A stretch of 64,000 bases of DNA from an uncultured Fretibacterium sp. (GTDB lineage: Bacteria; Synergistota; Synergistia; Synergistales; Aminobacteriaceae). Numbering within the stretch: the first letter of the stretch is position 1; each line of letters opens with the position of its first letter. Position numbers and translations under genes: made by a program. The stretch is taken from the NCBI GenBank assembly GCA_946183145.1, contig CAMGZM010000003.1, forward strand, positions 124,001 to 188,000, given 5' to 3'. Shown piece after piece: positions 24,089 to 32,352 of this stretch. Under the pieces are notes generated by a model that ran no database searches, was not told where the DNA came from, and saw only the letters and a program-made list of their open reading frames with translations.

Positions 24089-25105
24089 TTATGATGCCTG
24101 GCGTTTTTTCGAGAAGCAGTCAAAGCCGACAGCAATCGCGAGAACTAATCCCTGCACAACCATCTGCGTATACTCGCTTACGTTCATCATGACCATTCCG
24201 CTTTTCAGTGAGCCGATAATCAGAACGCCCGCGATTACCCCGGACATGTGGCCAATTCCGCCCGCGACTGAAACACCGCCCAGCACAACGCACGTAATGA
24301 CCTCGAACTCAAAGCCTACGAGTGATGAAGCCTGCGCTGATCCCGTGCGTGAAAGAACGATAATTCCCGCAAGCCCCGCAAAGAATCCTGAGAGCGCGTA
24401 AATCAAGTACTTCATCTTGCTGACACGAATCCCGGAAAGCTCTGACGCTTCCTCGTTGCCTCCGATAGCGTAGAAGTAACGACCGAAATATGACTTGTTG
24501 AGAATGAAGCTGCCAACCGCGAAGCATATCACCATGATTATCGCGCAGACAGGAATCAATCCGACACCCATTCGCGGGAAAATGCTCCAGTGATTCAGAG
24601 TCCACCGCGCAAAGAATCCTAACGCAGGATCACCATTGAGTCCGACTTCAGGCGCGTATCTTAGCACGTCAGGAATCGGAAGTCCGCCCGAAAGTATGTA
24701 CGCTAATCCCCTGAAAATCGTTTGTGATGCGAACGTCGCAATAATCGCCGGGATTCCGATCGTCGAGACCATAAAGCCGTTAAGCACTCCGATTAATGTA
24801 GCCATTGCGATTGATACGAGGATTGCAAGCCACATGTTCCAGCCCATATTCATCATCAAGTACGCGCAAACGACATTCACAAGAACGACAATTGACGCGA
24901 TTGACAGATCTATTCCCGCAATGAGAATAACGAACGTCATACCTATTGACGCGATGCCGTAATACGAAACCTGCCGCGAAATGTTGATGATGTTCGGAAG
25001 GCTGAGAAATTTCGGGTTGAAGTACGCAAAAATTGCTATTTCGATTATGAACACAAGCCATATTGCGTTCTGCTTGAATGCCGCCGCAAATCTGTTCTGC
25101 TCCAT
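24089..25105 (-). CDS. Sugar ABC transporter permease (RbsC family)
   Basis: 338-residue inner-membrane permease with 8-10 hydrophobic segments. Family blocks include GIASIGMTFVILIAGIDLSI, NGFMVSTIGIPAIIATF and the cytoplasmic EAA-like loop GGNEEASELSGI, then VLGGVSVAGGIGH. It forms the pore for the sugar taken up by the binding protein at 26742 and powered by the ATPase at 25110. It starts 4 nt after the ATPase stop. Confidence 0.94.
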   Translation of the reverse strand: MEQNRFAAAFKQNAIWLVFIIEIAIFAYFNPKFLSLPNIINISRQVSYYGIASIGMTFVILIAGIDLSIASIVVLVNVVCAYLMMNMGWNMWLAILVSIAMATLIGVLNGFMVSTIGIPAIIATFASQTIFRGLAYILSGGLPIPDVLRYAPEVGLNGDPALGFFARWTLNHWSIFPRMGVGLIPVCAIIMVICFAVGSFILNKSYFGRYFYAIGGNEEASELSGIRVSKMKYLIYALSGFFAGLAGIIVLSRTGSAQASSLVGFEFEVITCVVLGGVSVAGGIGHMSGVIAGVLIIGSLKSGMVMMNVSEYTQMVVQGLVLAIAVGFDCFSKKRQAS

Positions 25106-25109
25106 GTTG

Positions 25110-26666
25110 TTACACTGCCTCCTTCTTGCTCTCAGGGATAACGCCTGATGCGTATGTCATTATTGTGTCCGCGTTGAACTCGTCTTTCTGAAGCTCGCCC
25201 ATCATTTTGCCTTCTGCGAGGACTATTATCCTGTCTGACATTCCGATTAGCTCCTCCATTTCGGACGAAATCATGAGGACTGCGACTCCTGCTTCTACGA
25301 GGTCATTAATCAGCTTGTAGATCTCATATTTTGCTCCGACATCGATTCCGCGTGTAGGTTCGTCAAAAATTATCAGCTTTGAATTTGCAGCGAGCCATTT
25401 TCCGAGAATTACTTTCTGCTGATTTCCGCCTGAAAGATTTTTCACAAGCTGGTGAATCGACGGGCATTTTATCTGTATATCCTCGCGGTATTTCTCTGCT
25501 GTTGTGCGTTCAGTCTTTGAGTCTATGACGCTCATTTTTGAGATTCGCTCGTAAATCGGCATTGAGATATTATTCTTGATGGAATTTGTGAGCAATGCGC
25601 CGTGCCTCTTCCGGTCTTCAGGAAGCAACGCGATTCCGTGATCTATTGCCGCACGCGGGGACTTGGGGTTAATTTCCTGACCCATGAAGATAATTTTTCC
25701 CGACTCTTTGGGACGTGAGCCGAAAATTACCTGCGCAATCTCAGTACGTCCTGCGCCTACGAGTCCGCCGAGTCCTAACACTTCACCCGCATGAACCTTG
25801 AAGGAAATATTTTCGTCGCCGTTTCCCGTAACATTCTGAAGCTCAAGCACAACTTCATCACGTACGCAGGGTTTTCGCGGCGGATATTTCTGCGTCATTT
25901 CGCGGCCGACCATTAACTTTATGAGATCGTCAACCTGATGAGGGATTGTCGCGGGGTCTTTGTCGGTTATGAGAGTGTCAACATATTCGCCGTCTCTGAT
26001 AACTTCTATGCGGTCTGAGAGCCTGAAAATTTCTTCAAGCCTGTGTGATATGTAGATGATTGAGACTCCCCGCGATTTCAGCAATTCTACAACTTTGAAC
26101 ATGCTTTCAACTTCATTTGTTGTGAGGGGTGCTGAAGGTTCATCCATGATTAAGACTTGCGCGTTCTGCTGGATTGCCTTTGCGATTTCAACCATTTGCT
26201 GATAGCCGACGGACAAATTTTTGACGAGCGTACGAGGATTAATCTTAATGTTGAGCTGCTCGAAAGCCTTTGCTGCTTCTTCCTCCATTGCTTTGCGGTC
26301 GATAACGATTCCGTTTTTCTTGAGGATTGGACGGCCCAAGAACATATTTTCAGCCGCTGACAATTCGCCGACATTGTTGAACTCCTGATAGATTATCGCG
26401 ATTCCGTTTTCTGAAGCAAGCTGAGGAGTCATCCGTGAAAACTCTCTGACTTCTCCGTCTTTGTCCTTCTTGACTCTAATTTTTCCTGACGTGGGAATTA
26501 CCGCGCCTGAGCAGCATTTTATGAGGGTTGATTTTCCTGCTCCATTTTCGCCGATGAGTCCGAGAATTTCTCCGCGCCTGAGCTGTAATGTAACATCTTT
26601 CAGCGCAACGACACCGGGATATTCTTTGCGTATATGCTCAAGTTCAAGCACATAATCTTCTGCCAC
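25110..26666 (-). CDS. Sugar ABC transporter ATP-binding protein (RbsA/XylG family)
   Basis: 518-residue double ATPase. The first half has GENGAGKSTLIK, LSVGYQQ and LIMDEPSAPL. The second has a modified Walker A (GLVGAGRTEIA), typical of the family, then LSGGNQQKV and IFDEPTRGIDVG. A GTG at 26666, seven nt after AGGAGGTG, is the likely start. An upstream ATG at 26708 would run through the terminator hairpin. It energises uptake with the permease downstream. Confidence 0.94.
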   Translation of the reverse strand: MAEDYVLELEHIRKEYPGVVALKDVTLQLRRGEILGLIGENGAGKSTLIKCCSGAVIPTSGKIRVKKDKDGEVREFSRMTPQLASENGIAIIYQEFNNVGELSAAENMFLGRPILKKNGIVIDRKAMEEEAAKAFEQLNIKINPRTLVKNLSVGYQQMVEIAKAIQQNAQVLIMDEPSAPLTTNEVESMFKVVELLKSRGVSIIYISHRLEEIFRLSDRIEVIRDGEYVDTLITDKDPATIPHQVDDLIKLMVGREMTQKYPPRKPCVRDEVVLELQNVTGNGDENISFKVHAGEVLGLGGLVGAGRTEIAQVIFGSRPKESGKIIFMGQEINPKSPRAAIDHGIALLPEDRKRHGALLTNSIKNNISMPIYERISKMSVIDSKTERTTAEKYREDIQIKCPSIHQLVKNLSGGNQQKVILGKWLAANSKLIIFDEPTRGIDVGAKYEIYKLINDLVEAGVAVLMISSEMEELIGMSDRIIVLAEGKMMGELQKDEFNADTIMTYASGVIPESKKEAV

Positions 26667-26690
26667 TGTATTACACCTCCTGCATTCAAC

Positions 26691-26726
26691 AAAAAAAGGG
26701 ACTCCCATGACTTACGGGAAGCCCCT
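26691..26726 (-). terminator. Internal terminator/attenuator between binding protein and ATPase
   Basis: On the minus strand a stem of about 10 bp (AGGGGCTTCC against GGAGTCCCT, with G-U pairs) is followed by seven T residues. It lies 16 nt after the binding-protein stop and before the ATPase ribosome site. Such a site lowers transporter expression relative to the abundant binding protein. Confidence 0.8.
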
Positions 26727-26741
26727 GGGATTTCGCGTTTG

Positions 26742-27767
26742 TTATTTCATTCCGGCCATGATCTTTGAGACGTTTTCGGCTGTGATGGGTGCTACGCCTC
26801 TGAAAACGTTTTTGGCATCAAGTTTGCCTTCAAGGATTAACGCGAACATTGACGCGCATGAACGCCCTGTATCCTCGTCTGAACCCTCAAAGCCTATAAT
26901 GCCCTTTGCTGGGTATGTGGGATCCGCGAGCTGTCCGAGCTGCTGTTTCGTTACGTCCGTCGTGAAGACTCCCATGTCATCGGGGATTTTTCCGCCCGTG
27001 AAAATCTGAAGTGCTTCATCTGCTCCGATCATTGCGCCGGCACCGATTCCTGTGATGACTTTTGCGTTCGGATGAGCCTGCAATATCGTGTCCATTGCGT
27101 TCTGTGCTACGTTGGCTTCAATGGCGGCTGTTGTTGCTACGATTTCATATTTTCCGTCAGCAATATTCTTCATGCCGATCTTGATTCCGTTCTCGCGCTC
27201 AAGAAGTATTACTGTCTGAGGATAACCGATTATGACAACTTCCGCTTTCTTGTCCGCTGTGAAATGCTCATTGATGAATTTTCCGGCAAGCTCTCCGATT
27301 GCAATTCCCAGATCTGTATTGTTGAGTATCCAGTTTGCGTCGGTGTTCGTCATCGGGTCATCCCAGCACATGACTTTGATTCCGAAATTGCGGGCTTCAG
27401 CGCAGGCATCTTCAACGGCGTTCGCGTCTGACGGGTGAACCATAATCAAATCGCATCCGGCTGAAACAAAGTTCTCAATCTGTGAAATCTGAGTCGCTGA
27501 GCTGTCATTGCATCCGACAATCGTATACTCAGCTCCGGCCTTTTCGAGAATCTCACCGAGTGCTGTCATGACTCCCGCCCAGTAAGCATTCTGTAATGAC
27601 TGAATCGTTATGCCGAGTTTCTTGCCCTTGAGGACGCTCAGATCTGCCTTTGCGTAAAACTCAGGGGAAGCCTGTATTCCTTCTGTCTTTGCGGTGTCAG
27701 CGGCCATTGCGCAGACGGGGAGCGCGAGAAGCATTGCGAGTGTGAAAAGTGCGATAAACTTCTTCAT
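26742..27767 (-). CDS. Periplasmic sugar-binding protein (RbsB-like)
   Basis: 341 residues with a signal peptide (MKKFIALFTLAML... cleaved near ...CAMA/AD) and no lipobox, so it is probably free in the periplasm of a diderm cell. The two-lobed fold of ribose/galactose-type receptors is suggested by KKLGITIQSLQNAYWAGV, SAGCDLIMVHPSDANAVEDA and GIGAGAMIGADEAL. The ligand is not readable; the neighbouring dehydrogenases suggest a sugar alcohol or pentose. It follows the SDR gene by 54 nt and is separated from the ATPase by a terminator. Confidence 0.92.
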   Translation of the reverse strand: MKKFIALFTLAMLLALPVCAMAADTAKTEGIQASPEFYAKADLSVLKGKKLGITIQSLQNAYWAGVMTALGEILEKAGAEYTIVGCNDSSATQISQIENFVSAGCDLIMVHPSDANAVEDACAEARNFGIKVMCWDDPMTNTDANWILNNTDLGIAIGELAGKFINEHFTADKKAEVVIIGYPQTVILLERENGIKIGMKNIADGKYEIVATTAAIEANVAQNAMDTILQAHPNAKVITGIGAGAMIGADEALQIFTGGKIPDDMGVFTTDVTKQQLGQLADPTYPAKGIIGFEGSDEDTGRSCASMFALILEGKLDAKNVFRGVAPITAENVSKIMAGMK

Positions 27768-27821
27768 GTTTGTATCTCCTTTGTGTTATGAATACTTACG
27801 CCCAGTTAAGGACGCTGAAGC

Positions 27822-28598
27822 CTAGAAGCATGTGAACGCGCCGTCAAGACCGAAATCCGCGCCCGTTGTGAATGTGCTTGTGTCGCCCGCAAGATATACG
27901 CAAATTGACTCTAACTCTTCAGGCGTACCGAGTCTTCCTGTCGGTGAAAGCTCTTCCCATTTCGCGATTAACGGCTTGAGGAACTCCGACGCTTTAATCA
28001 GGTCCGTAGCAATGTAGCCGGGGCTTATGCTGTTGACTCTGACTCCTCTTTTCGCCCATTCGACAGCAAGGGACTTTGTGAGCTGGATTACTCCTGCTTT
28101 GCTTGCGTTGTATGCGCACTGGGGCTGAGGAACGTTGACGATATGAGCGGACATTGAAGCGGTGTTGATGATTGAGCCGCCTCCGTGAGCGAGCATGTAT
28201 TTTCCCGCAATTGTGTCTGTGAGGAACACGCTGTTGAGATTCACGTTGATGACTTTGAGCCATTGCGCGTATGTCATCTCATCGGCGGGAGCGTTGATGC
28301 AAATTCCTGCGTTTGCGTGGCAGAAATTGAGTCCTCCGAGTTTTTCGACAACTTCATTCACCATCGCTTTAACGTCGTCTTCATTCGTTACGTCGCACTT
28401 GATTGCGATAACTTTGCGCCCTGTAGCTTTTGCGATTTCGCTTGCTGTCTTTGTTGCCTCGTCAATGTCAAGGTCAACGATAGCAACATCAGCTCCGGCC
28501 TCAGCGAATGCGGTTGCTGTGCATTTGCCGATACCCCTCGCGCCGCCGGTAACAAAGCCCTTCTTGCCGTCAAGGCGCATTTTCTCAATAATGCCCAA
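27822..28598 (-). CDS. Short-chain dehydrogenase/reductase
   Basis: 258 residues. The nucleotide-binding motif is TGGARGIG with an acidic IVDLD after beta-2 (NAD preference). The catalytic Ser lies in NTASMSA and the Tyr-Lys in AYNASK. The sequence matches polyol or sugar dehydrogenases of the SDR class. The start is a TTG at 28598, well spaced from GGGAGG. An ATG six codons downstream has no ribosome site. It is the first gene of the transporter operon and probably works on the imported substrate with the zinc dehydrogenase. Confidence 0.87.
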   Translation of the reverse strand: MGIIEKMRLDGKKGFVTGGARGIGKCTATAFAEAGADVAIVDLDIDEATKTASEIAKATGRKVIAIKCDVTNEDDVKAMVNEVVEKLGGLNFCHANAGICINAPADEMTYAQWLKVINVNLNSVFLTDTIAGKYMLAHGGGSIINTASMSAHIVNVPQPQCAYNASKAGVIQLTKSLAVEWAKRGVRVNSISPGYIATDLIKASEFLKPLIAKWEELSPTGRLGTPEELESICVYLAGDTSTFTTGADFGLDGAFTCF

Positions 28599-28683
28599 AA
28601 TTAAGACCTCCCTAAAATTAAGCAGTGTGTGAGGAAATATATTTGTTAATGAAAAATGGATGTGTAAAATTTAATGGACAGAT

Positions 28684-28914
28684 ATGATTTTGTCAATCGC
28701 TATAATTTACGAACAAATTGCAGACAAAGTGAAAGAGTTTATAGCCTCGCTTGAGATTGATACGCTGTACGAAATTGTGAGGGAGCGAACGCCATTTGCG
28801 GAAGGAAAAGACTATATACTCCTAAGCAAAATGCCTTCACACAATATTACGATTGGCGCGACACTCCCATATATCATAAATTTTCTGGATAACTTGCCGG
28901 ATGTTAAGCCTTAA
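28684..28914 (+). CDS. Small hypothetical protein
   Basis: 76 residues, no recognised family and no clear ribosome site. Codon use is similar to neighbouring genes, and the C-terminal half (SHNITIGATLPYIINFLDN) could be a folded segment. It lies between two minus-strand genes. It may be a small gene or a remnant. Confidence 0.35.
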   Translation: MILSIAIIYEQIADKVKEFIASLEIDTLYEIVRERTPFAEGKDYILLSKMPSHNITIGATLPYIINFLDNLPDVKP

Positions 28915-28950
28915 TGTTTGAGCGTATTGCTGTCTGTTGCTGACTGTTTA

Positions 28951-29619
28951 CTATCTTGCGCCGTATGAGCGTAGGAGGTTGGCAATTCCTGTGTAGCCGT
29001 AATATTCAGCCCACGCTAAAGCTGTCAAACCGTCATTATCCTTAGCGTTGAAATACGCACCATAATCTAGCAATACTCTTACTGTCTCGGCATTGAGGCC
29101 TATTGTCGCCAATATTAAAGCAGTAAATCCGTTATCTCTCCTAGCATTGACATTTGCGCCATTCATTATGGCTTCTTCAACTTTTTGGGCATTACCAGAC
29201 TCGCAGAGTTCAAGAAATTCTTTATCCTTCATTGCCTGACGTTGCTTCTCGGCTTTTATCCGCTGTAATTCCTGCTGTAGTGTTTCAATGCGCCGTGATT
29301 CATTCTGTGGTTTTGCTTCCGACTCCCTCAATGCTTCATCTTTTCGCTGTAATTCCCGCTGTAGAGCCTCAAGCTGATTCTTCACGTCCTGCCTTTGAGC
29401 TTCTGACTCCTTCAGTGCCTCCTGCAAACTCTCAATTTCCTTCTTGGTATTCCCAAATCTGAACATATCATTCTCCATCCTTTCGAGTTCCTTCTTCTTT
29501 AGCCTGTACATTTTCATGAATGAACGGTAACGACTGTACAGCCATCCCAGAAGCGCAAGCACAAGCCCCGCAATTATTTCTCCTCTTGCTTCCCTCAGCC
29601 ATTCGATAACATTCTCCAA
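28951..29619 (-). CDS. Membrane-anchored coiled-coil protein with ankyrin repeats
   Basis: 222 residues in three parts: an N-terminal transmembrane helix (about 14-28, EIIAGLVLALLGWLY), a highly charged coiled coil (40-130), and two to three ankyrin repeats at the C-terminus (NGANVNARRDNGFTALILA, DYGAYFNAKDNDGLTAL). Ankyrin repeats bind proteins, so this is likely a membrane-tethered adaptor. It interrupts the sugar cluster on the same strand and follows the transaldolase terminator, so it has its own promoter. The function is unknown. Confidence 0.75.
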   Translation of the reverse strand: MENVIEWLREARGEIIAGLVLALLGWLYSRYRSFMKMYRLKKKELERMENDMFRFGNTKKEIESLQEALKESEAQRQDVKNQLEALQRELQRKDEALRESEAKPQNESRRIETLQQELQRIKAEKQRQAMKDKEFLELCESGNAQKVEEAIMNGANVNARRDNGFTALILATIGLNAETVRVLLDYGAYFNAKDNDGLTALAWAEYYGYTGIANLLRSYGAR

Positions 29620-29655
29620 CAGTTACACGCCTCCTTCTTGCAAGAAATATATCAT

Positions 29656-29688
29656 AAAAAAATCCCCCCTGCACAAAGACAGAGGGGA
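29656..29688 (-). terminator. Intrinsic terminator after transaldolase
   Basis: On the minus strand a 7-bp stem, TCCCCTC against GGGGGGA with one G-U pair, is followed by seven T residues just after the transaldolase stop. Confidence 0.85.
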
Positions 29689-29698
29689 GACGAAATGC

Positions 29699-30736
29699 CT
29701 AACGTTTTCCGGCTTTGGTTTCAATCGCCGACATCAACGACTCGAACGCAGCGTTAAAGGATTTGAGTCCGTCAGCAAGAAGTTTAGCGCAAACTTCACC
29801 GAGATTGATTCCGATTTCCGCAAGCCTCTTCATGTCAGCTTCAGCCTCAGCGAGTCCAGTCTCAAGAGTCAGTGCCGCTTTGCCGTGATTCACGAATGCT
29901 TCAAGCGTTGCAGGCGGTATGGTGTTCACTGTGTCAGGGCCGATTAATTCCTCGACATATTTCACGTCGGAGTACGCTTTGTTCTTTGTACCCGTGCTTG
30001 CCCACAAAGGACGCTGAACGAGTCCCGCGCCCGCAAACAGCCTCTTGAAATCCTGATACATGAGCTTGATTCCGTCAACAGCAATCCGCCCGCACAATGA
30101 CGACTCGCCCTTCTCAGCAAGCAGTTTGTCCACAGCACCATCAACACGGCTCACGAAAACTGACGCGACAGAAGCCGCTTTGCCTCCGCGCTTTACTCCC
30201 TCAAGATATGCTTTTGCGACATCAACATACTGAGCGTGTGAGAAAATCAGCGTTGAGTTCACGTTGACGTTTGACGCAATGCACTCCGTTAATGCCGAAA
30301 TTCCTTCAGGTGTCGCAGGAATCTTTATCATGACATTCGGACGGTTGAGAAGCGCGAACAATCTTTTTGCCTCGCTGATAGTCGTATCACGGTCAGACGC
30401 TAAGAGCGGATTCACTTCCAGCGAAACATAGCCGTCTTTGCCGTTCGTCCTGTCGTAAACCTGGCGCATAATGTCCGCAGCCGCTCCGACTTCCTGAACC
30501 GTTAAAGCCTCGTAGATTTCCGCTGTTGATTTTCCTGATGATGAAAGTGATTTTATTGCGCCGTCATAGTCCGCTGTCTTTGCGATTGCGTTCTCAAAGA
30601 TTGATGGGTTTGTCGTAACGCCCGTAACGCCGAGATTAATCCATTCCTGAAGACCGCCGGAAGCTACTAACTCCCTGTTGATGTAGTCAAGCCATATTGA
30701 CTGACCCAAGTTGAACGCCTGATGTATTGCCGTCAT
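29699..30736 (-). CDS. tal: Transaldolase
   Basis: 345 residues of the longer transaldolase family (actinobacterial/cyanobacterial type, TIGR00876). Blocks are SIWLDYINRELVASGGL at the start, GVTTNPSIFENAI, and MIKIPATPEG with the Schiff-base lysine. VNSTLIFS, SVASVFVSRVD and ASTGTKNKAYSD follow. It exchanges a dihydroxyacetone unit between sugar phosphates in the non-oxidative pentose phosphate pathway. Last gene of the gatZ-led unit, 16 nt after the FGGY kinase. Confidence 0.93.
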   Translation of the reverse strand: MTAIHQAFNLGQSIWLDYINRELVASGGLQEWINLGVTGVTTNPSIFENAIAKTADYDGAIKSLSSSGKSTAEIYEALTVQEVGAAADIMRQVYDRTNGKDGYVSLEVNPLLASDRDTTISEAKRLFALLNRPNVMIKIPATPEGISALTECIASNVNVNSTLIFSHAQYVDVAKAYLEGVKRGGKAASVASVFVSRVDGAVDKLLAEKGESSLCGRIAVDGIKLMYQDFKRLFAGAGLVQRPLWASTGTKNKAYSDVKYVEELIGPDTVNTIPPATLEAFVNHGKAALTLETGLAEAEADMKRLAEIGINLGEVCAKLLADGLKSFNAAFESLMSAIETKAGKR

Positions 30737-30752
30737 TGATGATATTTCCTCC

Positions 30753-32348
30753 TTACCATTTCATTGCGTTAATCGCTGCTTTCTCGATTTCAAGTCCAGC
30801 AACGTAACGCTGTGTAAATTCTTCAAAGCCTTTCACTTCTTCGGGGTCAGGGTTCACAGCTTCCCCGGACAAGTCTTTGAACACGCGGTTGTTGAGATAG
30901 TCTTCAAGTTTACCCGCGCTTTTTCCGTCAGCAAGATACGCCGCAAGAAGCGCGATTCCCCATGCGCCTCCCTCGCTCGCTGTCGACATGACATAGACGG
31001 GAGAATTTACCGCCGCCGCAAGAAATTTCTGCATGACTAACGGAGTCTTGAAGAGTCCGCCGTGCCCGGTGATTCTGTCAAGCCTGACTCCCTCGTCCTT
31101 GAGAAGAATATCCATTCCTAATTTCACCGCGCCTAATGACGTGTAGAGATTCACGCGCATGAAGTTAGCGAGGTTGAATTTGCTGTCGGGCATTCGTGCG
31201 AACAACGGCCTTCCCTCGTTGATGAACGTAACATTTTCGCCGGAATAATAGCCGTACGCTAAGAGTCCCCCGCAATCCTTATCGCCTGTAAGCGCATGTG
31301 TGTACAATTTGCCGTACAGTTCGCCCATGTCGGCGGTAATCCCCATGAGTCCGCAGAACTCGTTGAAGATTGAGACCCACGCATTGAGATCGCTCGTTCC
31401 GTTATTGGCGTGGGACATAGCACACGGGAATCCTGAAGGAGTCGTAACCATGTCAATCTCGCGGTGTAACTTCTTGAGCTTTTTGTCGACTACTATCATC
31501 GCAAACGTGCTTGTTCCGGCTGAAAGATTGCCTGTTCCGGGGGCGACTGCGTTTGTTGCTGTCATTCCCGTACCTGCGTCGCCTTCGGGAGGGCATAACG
31601 GGATTCCGGCTTTGAGCGTTCCTGTTTCGTCGAGGAGTTTTGCGCCCTCTGCTGTGAGTTTTCCGGCGTTGTCTCCTGCAACTAAAACTTTCGGGAAAAC
31701 GTCAAACAGCCTCAAATCATGGCCGTGTTTCTTCATGAGAGCGTCAAATTTTGCGGCCATGTCGGAGTCGTAATCGTGAGTCTCCGAGTCAATCGGGAAC
31801 ATTCCGGCAGCGTCTCCAATCCCGATAACCTTCTCGCCCGTGAGTCTGTAGTGAATGTACGCGGCAAGTGTGAAGACTGAAGCAACATTCTTCACGTGGG
31901 ACTCGCCGTCTAATATTCTCTGGTACAGATGAGCGCATGACCATCTTAACGGGATGTTGAAGTCAAATAATTCTGTGAGTTCGTCAGCGGCTTGAGTCGT
32001 GTTAGTGTTGCGCCAAGTCTGGAAGCGGGCAATCTGCTTGTCGTCTTTGTCGAGAGCAATATAGCCGTGCATCATTGCGCTGATTCCCATTGCCCCGAAC
32101 GTTGAAGGTGTTACGCCGTATTTCGACTTGACATCTTTACGCAGTGATGAGTAGCACGAACGTAATCCGGCTTCTGCGTCCTCAAGGTCATATGTCCATA
32201 CGCCGTCAACGAGTTTGTTCTCCCAGTCGTGAACCCCTGACGCTAACACATGGCCGTCATAATCGACTAACACGCCTTTGATTCTCGTTGAGCCGAACTC
32301 AATCCCTAATGCTGTTTTTCCCTCAAGGATTAACGTTTTTGCGTCCAT
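30753..32348 (-). CDS. FGGY family carbohydrate kinase
   Basis: 531 residues. The N-terminal phosphate-binding motif is LGIEFGSTRIKGVLVD. GISAMMHGYIALD and the C-terminal ITGHGGLFKTPLVMQKFLAAA follow the FGGY pattern. Members phosphorylate ketoses or polyols such as xylulose, ribulose, glycerol or tagatose. Its position between transketolase and transaldolase suggests it makes a pentulose phosphate, but the sequence alone does not fix the substrate. Starts 4 nt after the transketolase stop. Confidence 0.88.
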   Translation of the reverse strand: MDAKTLILEGKTALGIEFGSTRIKGVLVDYDGHVLASGVHDWENKLVDGVWTYDLEDAEAGLRSCYSSLRKDVKSKYGVTPSTFGAMGISAMMHGYIALDKDDKQIARFQTWRNTNTTQAADELTELFDFNIPLRWSCAHLYQRILDGESHVKNVASVFTLAAYIHYRLTGEKVIGIGDAAGMFPIDSETHDYDSDMAAKFDALMKKHGHDLRLFDVFPKVLVAGDNAGKLTAEGAKLLDETGTLKAGIPLCPPEGDAGTGMTATNAVAPGTGNLSAGTSTFAMIVVDKKLKKLHREIDMVTTPSGFPCAMSHANNGTSDLNAWVSIFNEFCGLMGITADMGELYGKLYTHALTGDKDCGGLLAYGYYSGENVTFINEGRPLFARMPDSKFNLANFMRVNLYTSLGAVKLGMDILLKDEGVRLDRITGHGGLFKTPLVMQKFLAAAVNSPVYVMSTASEGGAWGIALLAAYLADGKSAGKLEDYLNNRVFKDLSGEAVNPDPEEVKGFEEFTQRYVAGLEIEKAAINAMKW

Positions 32349-32352
32349 AAAT

